From Chloroflexota bacterium (GTDB taxonomy: Bacteria > Chloroflexota > Anaerolineae > Epilineales > SHYO01): DNA of 38,176 bases. The position numbers were made by a program, and so were the translations under genes. The first letter of the stretch is position 1. Each line of letters opens with the position of its first letter. Where the stretch lies: NCBI GenBank assembly GCA_009692745.1, contig SHYO01000019.1, positions 1 through 38,176 of the forward strand, written 5' to 3'. The notes beneath the pieces were generated by a model, which had not been told where the DNA came from, made no database searches, and worked only from the letters and a program-made list of their open reading frames with translations. Shown piece after piece: positions 1 to 7,918 of the stretch.

Positions 1-12
1 CTAGAGTCTTAG
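1..12 (+). CDS. Possible 3' end of a second solute-binding protein gene (partial)
   Basis: The first 16 bases of the window are identical to positions 2111-2126, which encode the last residues (L-E-S-stop) of the solute-binding protein gene plus four bases after it. Read in the same frame, the window would begin with the last three codons and stop codon of an upstream paralogue. Only 16 bases support this, so a tandem duplication of the binding protein gene is an inference; chance or an assembly or cloning boundary effect is also possible. Confidence 0.3.
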   Translation, partial: LES

Positions 13-39
13 GCGAGAATAGCACCATCCCCATTATTC

Positions 40-93
40 ACCCCAGAATTGACAGGCGGCCGGAATGCATAGGGCGCACGTCAATTCTGGGGT
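40..93. repeat. 14-bp perfect inverted repeat upstream of the transporter operon
   Basis: The arms at 40-53 and 80-93 are perfectly complementary over 14 bases (ACCCCAGAATTGAC and its reverse complement) and are separated by 26 bases. No T-tract follows. It could be the terminator of the preceding gene, an operator, or a remnant of a small mobile element. It lies upstream of the promoter at 171-199. Confidence 0.6.
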
Positions 94-170
94 AGTGGGC
101 GCCAATCCCCCCGAATTCCCTCAGGATTTAGGAGACCTGGCCCCAAATGTGCCACCCTGGAGCAAATCTC

Positions 171-199
171 TTGACTTCCCTAGGGAAATAATATACAAT
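171..199 (+). promoter_or_regulatory. Sigma70-type promoter with a palindrome in its spacer
   Basis: The -35 element TTGACT (171-176) and -10 element TACAAT (194-199) are separated by 17 bases, close to the housekeeping consensus. Transcription should start near 206, giving a leader of about 95 bases before the binding protein gene. A perfect 12-bp palindrome, TTCCCTAGGGAA (176-187), fills the start of the spacer. That is where a repressor would block RNA polymerase, so it is a candidate operator controlling the glycan locus. Confidence 0.65.
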
Positions 200-301
200 G
201 GGGTCGATCTTGATTGTATTTGCTATTCCTGGCTTTGTGCCGGGGTTTTCGGATCGTTGTCGAGGATAAACTTGAACGCAAAATAAGGGAGGAGTATCGA
301 A

Positions 302-2122
302 ATGTCTGAAAAGACGAGCAAGCAAGTTACACGCAGGCAGTTCATGCGTTGGGCCATGGGCGCCACGGTAGCCGGAGTAGGTGCCTCATTGTTGGCAGCC
401 TGTGGCGCGACGCCCACGCCAGCCCCCGCCCCGCCCCCAGCAGCCGCAGCCACCACTGCCCCGGCGGCAGCGGCCACCACAGCTCCGGCGGCAGCGGCCA
501 CAACCGCTCCCGCAGCGGCAGCCACGGCAGCCCCCGCCAAACCCACTGCTCCCCCGGCAGCCGCTAAAAGGGGCGGGACATTGACTATGGGTTACGCCCA
601 GAAAACCAGCTTCGCAAACCTCTTCGCTCCCGAATTCAACGCCGGCGGCACGGATATCTACCTGCGCCGCACCGCCTTCAGCGGGTTGGTGCAGGTGAGC
701 CAGGACTTCTTGACCTATATCCCCGACCTGGCGGAAAAGTGGGAATTCTCGGGCAACAAATGTATCTTCACGCTGCGCAAGAACGTCAAATGGCACGACG
801 GCAAGCCCTTCAGCGCTAAAGATGTGCTCTTCAGCTTCCGCCTGATTGCTCACCCGAATGTCAAGCAATGGAACGGTGTGGGCATGATCATCGATTACAT
901 TGTCGGTATGAAAGACTTCTCGGAAGGCAAAGCGGACAAGACCAGCGGCATCACCGCGCCGGATGATTACACCGTGGTCTTTGAGATGACCAAACCCTTC
1001 CGCGAGCCCTTCCTGTCGGCCATCAACAGCTTTGTGATGGTGCCCGAGCACATTCTGGGGAAAATACCGGAGGCGCAATGGGCCTTGGATGAAAGCGCCG
1101 CCCAGGGATTGAAGAAGTCGGACTTTGGCCTGAGGTCGCCCATCGGCACCGGTCCTTTCAAGATCACCAGGTATGAAGTCGACCAATTTGTGGAGTATGA
1201 GCCGTATGCCGACTACCACCGCGGCAAGCCCTTGCTGGATAAGCTGGTCTACGTTGCGTACACCGATGCCCTGGCGATGGCGGCGGCGGTGGAGAAAGGC
1301 GAGTGCCACATCGGCGTCCGGATGGCCAACTCCGAGTTTGATCGCTTTAAGAAAATCTCTAGCGTAAATATCGTGATTAATCCCGGCCTGGCAAATGAGG
1401 GGTTCGAGATTAACAAGGGCCGGCCCTACCTGGCGGACAAACGCTTCCGCCAGGCGTTGAACTACGCTGTGGATAAGGAGAGGATCGTCAAAGATTTCTT
1501 CTACGGCGCCACTGTGCCCGCCCAGGCGAACATCTACTATGCCAAGTACGGCGTCAGCCCGAAAGTCGCGCCTTACATGAAGTATGACCCGGCCAAGGCC
1601 ACACAGTTGATCAAGGATGCGGGCTGGGATCCCAACCGCAAGCTGCGCATCCTGCTGGACGTGGTGGACCCGATGCGGGAGCCGGAATATGAGATGATCC
1701 GGGACTACTGGGCAAAGGTGGGGGTGAAAACGGAATACCAGATCGTAGGAGCGGCAGATTACAGTAAGGTCGTCGGTACAGCGCCGTTCGACTGGGACGT
1801 TTTGTACAGTGCTTATGCCTGGGGTCCCAACCTGGCCAGCGCTACCAGCTTTTTTAGAGATCCCCTCAAGCGCTTCCCGGACTACGAAGAAGGGGCAGCC
1901 ATGTGGGAAAAAGCCTTGCTGCTGGAGAAGGATGAGGATGTCAAAGCGGCGATCTGGCAGTTGCAGGAGATGCTCGCCGAGGAACAAAGGTACGTTTTCA
2001 TTGCGCAATCTACCGGCTGGCATACGATCAACAAAAAGGTCGCGGGCTTTGCTATCAAGCCGATCTATGCCCTGTGGACCAGGAATGACTGGGGACTGGA
2101 AAAGCTTTATCTAGAGTCTTAG
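302..2122 (+). CDS. ABC transporter substrate-binding protein, SBP_bac_5 family, Tat-exported lipoprotein
   Basis: This 606-residue protein is the extracytoplasmic receptor of a Dpp/Opp-type ABC importer. The N-terminus has a twin-arginine motif (R11-R12-Q-F-M) followed by a lipobox ending in Cys34 (L-L-A-A-C), so it is probably Tat-exported and lipid-anchored. Residues 35 to about 90 are a low-complexity Ala/Pro/Thr linker. The rest resembles family 5 solute-binding proteins, with a typical stretch on charging the ligand cleft (KWHDGKPFSAKDV). A strong Shine-Dalgarno (GGGAGGAG, 287-294) precedes the ATG. Two permease genes follow directly, so they form one transporter. Family 5 receptors bind peptides but also oligosaccharides; the surrounding glycosidase-like genes favour a glycan or glycopeptide ligand, which is inference. 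Confidence 0.93.
   Translation: MSEKTSKQVTRRQFMRWAMGATVAGVGASLLAACGATPTPAPAPPPAAAATTAPAAAATTAPAAAATTAPAAAATAAPAKPTAPPAAAKRGGTLTMGYAQKTSFANLFAPEFNAGGTDIYLRRTAFSGLVQVSQDFLTYIPDLAEKWEFSGNKCIFTLRKNVKWHDGKPFSAKDVLFSFRLIAHPNVKQWNGVGMIIDYIVGMKDFSEGKADKTSGITAPDDYTVVFEMTKPFREPFLSAINSFVMVPEHILGKIPEAQWALDESAAQGLKKSDFGLRSPIGTGPFKITRYEVDQFVEYEPYADYHRGKPLLDKLVYVAYTDALAMAAAVEKGECHIGVRMANSEFDRFKKISSVNIVINPGLANEGFEINKGRPYLADKRFRQALNYAVDKERIVKDFFYGATVPAQANIYYAKYGVSPKVAPYMKYDPAKATQLIKDAGWDPNRKLRILLDVVDPMREPEYEMIRDYWAKVGVKTEYQIVGAADYSKVVGTAPFDWDVLYSAYAWGPNLASATSFFRDPLKRFPDYEEGAAMWEKALLLEKDEDVKAAIWQLQEMLAEEQRYVFIAQSTGWHTINKKVAGFAIKPIYALWTRNDWGLEKLYLES
440..535 (+). repeat. Four in-frame 24-bp repeats encoding the Ala/Thr/Pro linker
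   Basis: Codons 47-78 of the binding protein consist of four imperfect copies of an eight-residue unit, A-A-A-A-T-T-A-P. The last copy reads A-A-A-A-T-A-A-P. The DNA repeats every 24 bases and is very GC-rich. It encodes a flexible tether between the lipidated cysteine and the folded domain. Such tracts change length easily by slippage. Confidence 0.85.
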
Positions 2123-2212
2123 GCGAATTATCGGGTGAGGGGATGGGTCGCGAGTACGCGCGGGCCACCCCCCCGCCACTGCATCCTCTCCTGGGAAGGA
2201 AATTGCCGAACT

Positions 2213-3175
2213 ATGTCACAGTACCTGTTGCGCCGTATCCTGCTGATCATTCCCTTATTGTTTGGCGTCACTGTCATGAACTATACCATCTATGCCCTGG
2301 CGCCAGGGGACCCGGTCTCCGCCATGATCGATCCGATGGAACAGCGGCAGATGACCCCAGAGACTTTGAAAGAGATGCGGGAGGCGTTGGGCTTGAACAA
2401 ACCGCTGCCGGTGCGCTATGCCCTGTGGTTAAAGGAAGTGCTGCGAGGTAACCTGGGCTACTCCATATGGCGCATCCGGCCGGTATCCGAGGTGATTAGG
2501 ACAGGCATTGGCAACACCATCGGGCTGGTGACAATGGCGCTGCTGCTGTCGACGATCGGGGGCCTGCTGCTAGGTATTATCTCCGCGCTCAAGCCCTACT
2601 CAGCGCTGGACTATGCGCTGACGGGTTTCGCTTTTGCGGGGGTGGCGATGCCCGGCTTCTTCTTTGCTTTGGTTTTGATTTACCTTGTATCACTACGTCT
2701 GGGGCTCTTACCCACCGGCGGTATTATGACGCCAGAGCTACCTCCTTCTGTGTCGGACCGGCTCGTACATCTGATTTTGCCGGGAATTGCCCTGGCCTAC
2801 GAGAGCATGGGCGGCCTGATGCGCTATACACGCTCGAGCATGTTAGAGGTATTGGGCCTGGAATATGTGACCACCGCCCGGGCAAAAGGGCTGCCGGAAT
2901 GGTTGGTAGTCGGGCGCCATGTTTTCCGCAACGCGCTGCTGCCGGTCATCACTATATTAGGGTTGCGCCTTCCTAGTCTCTTCGGCGGCGCGGTACTGAT
3001 CGAGACGGTGTTCAACTTCCCCGGCATTGGCCTGACCATGGTAGACGCCACCAAGCAACGGGATTACCCGTTGCTGATGGGAGGCGTCCTAATAACGGCG
3101 ACCCTGATACTCTTCAGCAACTTGTTGGCTGATATGGCCTACGCCTGGGCCGATCCACGCATCAGGTATGATTAG
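2213..3175 (+). CDS. ABC transporter permease, DppB/OppB type
   Basis: This 320-residue inner-membrane subunit is one of two that form the import channel. The ATG at 2213 is preferred over an in-frame start 26 codons upstream, because it gives the classic N-terminus of this family (M-S-Q-Y-L-L-R-R-I-L) running straight into the first membrane helix. GGAAGGAA lies about 12 bases before it. Further helices and the cytoplasmic EAA-type loop (T-T-A-R-A-K-G-L, near residue 220) that docks onto the ATPase are present, and the C-terminus D-P-R-I-R-Y is typical. It sits between the binding protein gene and the second permease gene. The matching ATPase genes are not in the window. Confidence 0.92.
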   Translation: MSQYLLRRILLIIPLLFGVTVMNYTIYALAPGDPVSAMIDPMEQRQMTPETLKEMREALGLNKPLPVRYALWLKEVLRGNLGYSIWRIRPVSEVIRTGIGNTIGLVTMALLLSTIGGLLLGIISALKPYSALDYALTGFAFAGVAMPGFFFALVLIYLVSLRLGLLPTGGIMTPELPPSVSDRLVHLILPGIALAYESMGGLMRYTRSSMLEVLGLEYVTTARAKGLPEWLVVGRHVFRNALLPVITILGLRLPSLFGGAVLIETVFNFPGIGLTMVDATKQRDYPLLMGGVLITATLILFSNLLADMAYAWADPRIRYD

Positions 3176-3266
3176 TTCCCAACCAGGGTGGGGAAATTTT
3201 ACAAATGGATGGCACGTTCAGGCATATTCCTATTAATACCGTTCAATAACCTCCGAGGTGAATGGC

Positions 3267-4181
3267 ATGGCAGAGCAGGCTATTAAGGCAGACAATGCAT
3301 TAGACGATGTTTGGCAGAAGCGGTCAAAAGTTGCTACTCCGCGAGCCCGTATTTGGCGCCGCTTCCGGCGCCATAGGGCGGCCATGACGAGTCTGATTTT
3401 CCTGATCATTGTGGCTGTGTTAGCCATAGCGGCACCGTTGGTAGCCCCAAATGACCCGGTCAAACTATATCCGGGTCTGACGCGCCACGAGCCCACTTCA
3501 GAACATATCTTAGGGGGGGATCTCGCCGGGCGAGATGTCTGGTCCCGGCTGGTCTATGGCGGCCGGGTCTCCCTTTCGGTGGGGATCGTGGCCGTCTCCA
3601 TCTCGGTCGTCATCGCAATAATCCTGGGGACGCTATCAGGTTTTTATGGCGGCAGGGTAGATATGCTCATCATGCGCGCCACCGATGTGATGATGACTTT
3701 TCCGGGCTTGATCCTGATTATGACCGTGGTGGCAGTGTTGGGACCGAGCATCTATAACGTGATGGCGGTCATCGGCCTGTTAGGGTGGACAGGCATGGCG
3801 CGCCTGGTGCGCGGCCAGATCCTGTCGGTGCGCGAATGGGATTTCGTGATGGCGGCGCGCTGTTTGGGCGTACCGGACCGGCGCATCATGCTGTCCCACA
3901 TATTACCGAATGCCCTGGCGCCGCTGCTGGTAGCCGCGACCTTCGGTGTAGCCGGCGCCATCCTGACGGAAGCCGGCCTATCCTTCCTGGGCTTCGGTGT
4001 CCTCCCCCCCACTCCCTCGTGGGGCAACATGCTGATTGGCGCCCAATCCATTAACACCCTGGAACAGTACTGGTGGTTGTGGATCCCCTCAGGCACCGCG
4101 ATTTTGCTGACGGTACTGGCGATTAATTTTGTGGGTGATGGTTTACGGGATGCGCTGGACCCACGCATGCAAATATCCTAG
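3267..4181 (+). CDS. ABC transporter permease, DppC/OppC type
   Basis: This is the second channel subunit (304 residues) of the Dpp/Opp-type importer. I place the start at the ATG at 3267, with GAGGTG at 3255-3260 as ribosome binding site; an in-frame GTG at 3258 overlaps that site and is less likely. The protein has the N-terminal cytoplasmic segment and first helix typical of the OppC_N region, then the G-R-D-V-W-S-R-L motif, several membrane helices, and an EAA loop (A-A-R-C-L-G-V, near residue 197). It ends with D-P-R-M-Q, as usual. The next gene is a sialidase-like protein rather than an OppD ATPase, which is unusual. Confidence 0.93.
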   Translation: MAEQAIKADNALDDVWQKRSKVATPRARIWRRFRRHRAAMTSLIFLIIVAVLAIAAPLVAPNDPVKLYPGLTRHEPTSEHILGGDLAGRDVWSRLVYGGRVSLSVGIVAVSISVVIAIILGTLSGFYGGRVDMLIMRATDVMMTFPGLILIMTVVAVLGPSIYNVMAVIGLLGWTGMARLVRGQILSVREWDFVMAARCLGVPDRRIMLSHILPNALAPLLVAATFGVAGAILTEAGLSFLGFGVLPPTPSWGNMLIGAQSINTLEQYWWLWIPSGTAILLTVLAINFVGDGLRDALDPRMQIS

Positions 4182-4290
4182 TACTTTGTCAACCATGATG
4201 TGACGGGTAGTATAGGGCCTTGTGCCCGTCCCCACGCCCACAAGGGGCTATACTACCACCCATCAGATTATGGGTGACAAACTACTTAGG
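4182..4290. mobile_element. MITE-like hairpin element (copy 1), core 4206-4257
   Basis: The gap between the permease and sialidase genes is almost entirely one long imperfect inverted repeat. The core arms GGTAGTATAG (4206-4215) and CTATACTACC (4248-4257) pair perfectly. After a 2-base mismatch, CCTTGTG (4218-4224) pairs with CACAAGG (4239-4245). Outer arms around TTTGTCA and TGACAAA extend the fold to about 100 bases. The reverse complement of the core closely matches the outer element at 28942-29098, so this is a dispersed repeat family. In RNA it would form a strong hairpin and could separate expression of transporter and enzyme genes. Confidence 0.75.
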
Positions 4291-4304
4291 TAGATAGGGG
4301 AATC

Positions 4305-5567
4305 ATGACACAGGTAATCAATCTACCGGGATTGCGCCTCAAGCTCCATAAGCCGCGCGTAGCAGCCGAAGGGGTCGGATTTTGCTGGTACCCGGATATC
4401 TTGAAATTTGCTAGCGGCGAGCTGATGCTGGCCCACAGCCTCAACGCCGACGCCAACGGTAGCCAGATCACTGCACAATCCATCCGGCTTTCTTTTGACC
4501 AGGGCCAGACCTGGGAACATGCCTACGATGTGAATGGCTTCCACTGCGGCGGCGGCGAGGTGCGCATCAGCCTGGCAGATGGCAGCCTGGCGGGACCCAG
4601 TTATGCCGGCTTCAAACCCGACCCACCCGGCCAGTGGCGCAGCTTGGCCACCCACTACTGGCGCTTCGACCAGGGCGGGCGGCGCTACAGCGTAGAGACC
4701 TGGGGCGCCAGGATCGAAGGCTTGCCGCGGGATGTCGCCGCTCCCGCAGGCGAGAGTCGCTGGAACTGGGTTAGCTTCAGTCTGTTTGGCACCGCCGTGG
4801 CAGTAGCGCCGGGGCGGTACGTCACCACCGGCTGCCTGCGGTACCAGGGAGACACACGGGAAACCACCGTAGCGCTGGTATCCGAGGACGAGGGCCGCAC
4901 CTGGCGCTATCTCTCTACGATAGCAGGTCCCGACGATATCCCGGACGCCAAAGAAGGCTTCGACGAGCCGTGTATGGTGAAACTGGCGGATGGAGACCTG
5001 ATGTGTGTCAGCCGCGTGGGAGGCGGCTCCGACCAGCCCCTGGCTCGGGCCTACAGCAGCGACGGCGGCCAAAGCTGGACGGGTATCGACCGCCTGCCGG
5101 CCTGGAGCGTGGCGCCGAACATGGCGCGGCTGGAGAACGGTGTGATCGCCCTTTCCACCGGCCGGCCCGGCCTCTTCCTCTGGCTTTCGGCCGATGCCCG
5201 CGGGAAGCACTGGGAACCCTTTGACTTGATCGCCTATCATAACTCGGTGCTGGAGCAGCCCCACCACATGAGCCTGGGGGCATCCGGCCTGGCGGTGACG
5301 CCGAGAGAGAAATATATAAACGATCATTTCGACTTCAATGATCCCTGGCAGACAACGGCCTATACTGCCATGCTGGAAGTTTCGCCCAACCGGCTTTTCC
5401 TGGTTTACGACCGTATGCCCTACGGCTGGATGCCGGTGCCCACAGATGCCGAGGTGCGCGGCCGCATCCTGGCGCATTATCCCGAGCTCGCCCTGGCCCC
5501 CAACAGCCTGATGCCGCGCGAACGCGCCCGTATCTACCTGCTGGAAGTGGAAGTGGAGCGCGAGTAG
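4305..5567 (+). CDS. Sialidase-like BNR/Asp-box propeller protein (group A paralogue 1)
   Basis: This 420-residue protein has three clear Asp-box motifs (S-x-D-x-G-x-T/S-W) at residues 63-70, 193-200 and 251-258, the hallmark of six-bladed sialidase-fold propellers (GH33-like). It shares with the proteins at 7919 and 9183 the signatures D-P-P-G-Q-W-R, L-P-R-D-V, F-D-E-P-C-M and L-S-T-G-R-P-G, so the three are duplicates. No signal peptide is present, suggesting a cytoplasmic enzyme acting on imported sugar. The usual N-terminal R-I-P motif carrying a catalytic Arg is replaced by W-Y-P, so true sialidase activity is doubtful; another glycosidase or lyase activity is possible. An AGGGG site (4296-4300) precedes the ATG. 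Confidence 0.85.
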   Translation: MTQVINLPGLRLKLHKPRVAAEGVGFCWYPDILKFASGELMLAHSLNADANGSQITAQSIRLSFDQGQTWEHAYDVNGFHCGGGEVRISLADGSLAGPSYAGFKPDPPGQWRSLATHYWRFDQGGRRYSVETWGARIEGLPRDVAAPAGESRWNWVSFSLFGTAVAVAPGRYVTTGCLRYQGDTRETTVALVSEDEGRTWRYLSTIAGPDDIPDAKEGFDEPCMVKLADGDLMCVSRVGGGSDQPLARAYSSDGGQSWTGIDRLPAWSVAPNMARLENGVIALSTGRPGLFLWLSADARGKHWEPFDLIAYHNSVLEQPHHMSLGASGLAVTPREKYINDHFDFNDPWQTTAYTAMLEVSPNRLFLVYDRMPYGWMPVPTDAEVRGRILAHYPELALAPNSLMPRERARIYLLEVEVERE

Positions 5568-5696
5568 GGGAACATATCCCTGAACTGCAGCGCCCTATCC
5601 ATCTGTTTTCTGTCGGGTTCCTCTGTACCCTTTGGACATCCACCCTGCGAACCATGTCGCGCTGTATGAGCCGGCGCCGGAGAAAGGAAACCGCGG

Positions 5697-6776
5697 ATGG
5701 AACGGTATCTAGCCATCGACAATGTCTGTGCCTGGCCCAATTTGACGCTACTGCCCAATGGGGAGGTTGCCGCCATCATTTTCAATCAACCCAGCCACGG
5801 TCGCTGGGAAGGTGACGTGGAATGCTGGGTGAGCGCCGATGAGGGGCGCCGCTGGGAGCGCCGTGGGGTTGTGGCCGCTCATGAGCCAGGAAGCGTACGC
5901 CTCAACGTGGCGGCGGGGTTGGCCCATGATGGCGCCCTGGTAGCGATCGTGTGGGGCATAGCTCCCAAACCGCCGCCACCGGCTCCCGGACAAGAGCAGC
6001 CTTTAACCTATGCGTTGCCACGGCCTCAGTCTTTCCCAGGCACATTGGGTAGTATGGTTATCCCCCCGCCTCCCCCGGAGAAGCGCCCCGACATCTCGCA
6101 AATATTGGACAACCTTGTCTGCCGCTCCACGGATGGCGGGCGGAGTTGGACCAGGACAGCATCCTTTGCCCTACCGGATGGTGTATCCTGGCTGGTACCT
6201 TTCGGCGATATTGAACGCAGCCCCGATGGCACTCTGGCCGTCACGTCTTACTGGGAAGATCGAGATGGTAAGGCGGCTCTGTACCTCTCACGCAGCCGCG
6301 ATGATGGGCAGAGCTGGGGAGACAGTGTGCTCATGGGGGCGGACAATTATAATGAAACCGACCTGCTCTGCCTGGATGCCAGACGCTGGCTGGCTGCCGC
6401 CCGCACCACCCAAGATCAACATCTGGAGCTATTAGTTTCCGAGGACGGCGGCTACCATTGGTCTCCCTCGGGTCCCCTCACCTTGCCCTATCAGCATCCA
6501 GGCCACTTGTTGCGCCTGAGCGATGGCCGCATTCTTTTGACCTATGGCATTCGAAATCATGGGCAATATGCTGTTGGCGCCCGGCTCAGCGCCGATGCGG
6601 GCCGCAGTTGGGGACCACCGCTGATCCTGGTGGATCTGGACGATGCCACCGACGGCGGTTACCCGTCCAGTGTGCAATTGGCAGATGGCACGATCATCTC
6701 GGCCTACTATACTAATCGCATCCGGGCTCACCGGCGCTACCACATGGGCGTGGTACGCTGGCAGGCTGACAGTTAA
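5697..6776 (+). CDS. Sialidase-like BNR-repeat propeller protein (group B)
   Basis: This 359-residue protein carries five Asp boxes, beginning S-A-D-E-G-R-R-W (46-53) and S-T-D-G-G-R-S-W (144-151), with three more near S-R-D-D-G, S-E-D-G-G and S-A-D-A-G. That fits a sialidase-fold propeller with almost every blade marked. It is only distantly related to the group A proteins. A proline-rich insert (residues ~90-130) sits between the first and second Asp boxes. There is no signal peptide. As in its neighbours, the N-terminal blade has W-P where classical sialidases have R-I-P. GAGAAAGGA lies 8 bases before the ATG. Substrate is unknown; context suggests the same glycan as the other enzymes here. 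Confidence 0.82.
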   Translation: MERYLAIDNVCAWPNLTLLPNGEVAAIIFNQPSHGRWEGDVECWVSADEGRRWERRGVVAAHEPGSVRLNVAAGLAHDGALVAIVWGIAPKPPPPAPGQEQPLTYALPRPQSFPGTLGSMVIPPPPPEKRPDISQILDNLVCRSTDGGRSWTRTASFALPDGVSWLVPFGDIERSPDGTLAVTSYWEDRDGKAALYLSRSRDDGQSWGDSVLMGADNYNETDLLCLDARRWLAAARTTQDQHLELLVSEDGGYHWSPSGPLTLPYQHPGHLLRLSDGRILLTYGIRNHGQYAVGARLSADAGRSWGPPLILVDLDDATDGGYPSSVQLADGTIISAYYTNRIRAHRRYHMGVVRWQADS

Positions 6777-6793
6777 CCCTGACAATAATATCC

Positions 6794-7399
6794 ATGGCGC
6801 AGATACCAGAGCAGAAACCAACACCCAGTTCTCTCCATTGGAAAAAGCAATTTGATGTAGGCCCCTCGGCGACCCTGACATCGCCTTTTTCCTACATTGC
6901 CTATGGGTTACTCCTGTTGCTGGGTGTATTAGCTTTGCTTGGTATAGGCATTACCGCAGCCAACTACCTGAGCTCGATCGCCAGCGCCCAGGGTTTGGGG
7001 CTACAGCTTGGGGAGGTACAGATCAGCCAAACCGGACCTGCGCGAGCCAGACTCCAGTTCAAGGTACACAATGGCTCAAGCCAAGGGGTACGTATTGAGG
7101 CGTATGAGGCGTTCCTGTTCCTCAAGGGCCGGCTCGTAACCAACAGCTATGCCGGTATAGAACCCGGCGCCAATGCGGCAGATTTTAGAAATTCCCTTAT
7201 TTTCACCAAGGAGCTGGCGCCTGCCCAGTCCCTGGATCTGGATCTAACCCTGTATATCCCGGCAGACCAGGCAGAGCGCGCCAGAGAGACCTTAAGCGCC
7301 AGTACCGTGACCTGGTCCGCCAATGTGTTGCTGCGAGTACACTTTCCCAACACCAGTGAAGCGCGCTGGTTAAGACTAACTTCCCGCTTTCCAGAGTAG
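6794..7399 (+). CDS. Hypothetical single-pass membrane protein
   Basis: I do not recognise this 201-residue protein. Residues 1-32 are polar, residues ~34-58 form one strong membrane helix (Y-I-A-Y-G-L-L-L-L-L-G-V), and the rest is a soluble, probably beta-rich domain predicted to face outside. It contains alternating hydrophobic patterns such as A-R-L-Q-F-K-V-H-N, reminiscent of LEA14/WHy-type or other immunoglobulin-like sandwiches, but this is only an impression. No clear Shine-Dalgarno is visible. It begins 17 bases after the preceding propeller gene and ends 4 bases before the next membrane protein gene, so the pair is probably translated together inside the glycan operon. Confidence 0.7.
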   Translation: MAQIPEQKPTPSSLHWKKQFDVGPSATLTSPFSYIAYGLLLLLGVLALLGIGITAANYLSSIASAQGLGLQLGEVQISQTGPARARLQFKVHNGSSQGVRIEAYEAFLFLKGRLVTNSYAGIEPGANAADFRNSLIFTKELAPAQSLDLDLTLYIPADQAERARETLSASTVTWSANVLLRVHFPNTSEARWLRLTSRFPE

Positions 7400-7403
7400 A
7401 TTC

Positions 7404-7838
7404 ATGAGCTATAAACTGCAACAGACTATCGCCGTGCTGGCTGCCGCCCTGGTTCTGACCTATGCCGGGATGGTCGCAGTCTCGGATTTGCGCGACTTTT
7501 CCCCCTGGCCGTTCAACCTGCTGGGGTTGGCGGTACTTTCCTTCCTCTGTGGAGGGGTCATGGCGGCGAGTGTGCCACGGGCCATCTGGCTAACCTTGCT
7601 GGCGGCGGCGCTGGCAGTGGTGATCTTCGGCGGGCTGTGGAGCTATTTCTGGTGGACCTTATTAGGGCACTATATCTCATTCTCCGAAATTGCTTTGTCA
7701 GATTATGTCTTCCTTTATATAGCACAACGCGGCGGATTGATGTTCGTTATTACCGCTCTGACCGGACTGATAGGATCCGTAACTGTGCTGGCCTTCCTTC
7801 CTGAGCAGTATTTACCCAAAAAACGACAGGATATATGA
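7404..7838 (+). CDS. Hypothetical multi-pass membrane protein
   Basis: This 144-residue protein is very hydrophobic, with about four membrane helices (near residues 8-27, 37-56, 58-82 and 107-130) and a basic C-terminal tail (P-K-K-R-Q-D-I). It starts 4 bases after the previous gene, and the two small membrane proteins are likely partners. I see no catalytic motif and no family I can name. Its position between sialidase-like genes suggests a role at the membrane linked to the glycan locus, but it may simply be a passenger. Confidence 0.7.
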   Translation: MSYKLQQTIAVLAAALVLTYAGMVAVSDLRDFSPWPFNLLGLAVLSFLCGGVMAASVPRAIWLTLLAAALAVVIFGGLWSYFWWTLLGHYISFSEIALSDYVFLYIAQRGGLMFVITALTGLIGSVTVLAFLPEQYLPKKRQDI

Positions 7839-7851
7839 TCCCAGATCATAT

Positions 7852-7887
7852 CAGGAATTCCTGCAGGAATACCTGCCGGAATACCTG
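7852..7887. repeat. Three tandem 12-mers before the second group A gene
   Basis: CAGGAATTCCTG (7852-7863), CAGGAATACCTG (7864-7875) and CCGGAATACCTG (7876-7887) are consecutive near-identical 12-mers. The first is a perfect palindrome and the others are nearly so. They lie 17 bases upstream of the Shine-Dalgarno (AAGGAG, 7904-7909) of the gene at 7919. They could form a folded leader or a multi-copy operator. Confidence 0.7.
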
Positions 7888-7918
7888 TCCTTGATCCGGG
7901 ACCAAGGAGAAAAATCTT

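Noticed and set aside
1-20. Cloning-vector polylinker at the window start (CTAGAGTC...)
   Set aside because: The sequence leaves the pUC-type polylinker after CTAGAGTC and instead matches the 3' end of the binding protein gene exactly.
386-2023. 545-codon open frame on the minus strand
   Set aside because: It is fully antisense to the binding protein gene, has no recognisable domain, and is a by-product of GC-rich codon usage.
4323-5477. 384-codon minus-strand open frame
   Set aside because: Antisense shadow of a propeller gene with clear Asp boxes, and low-complexity composition.
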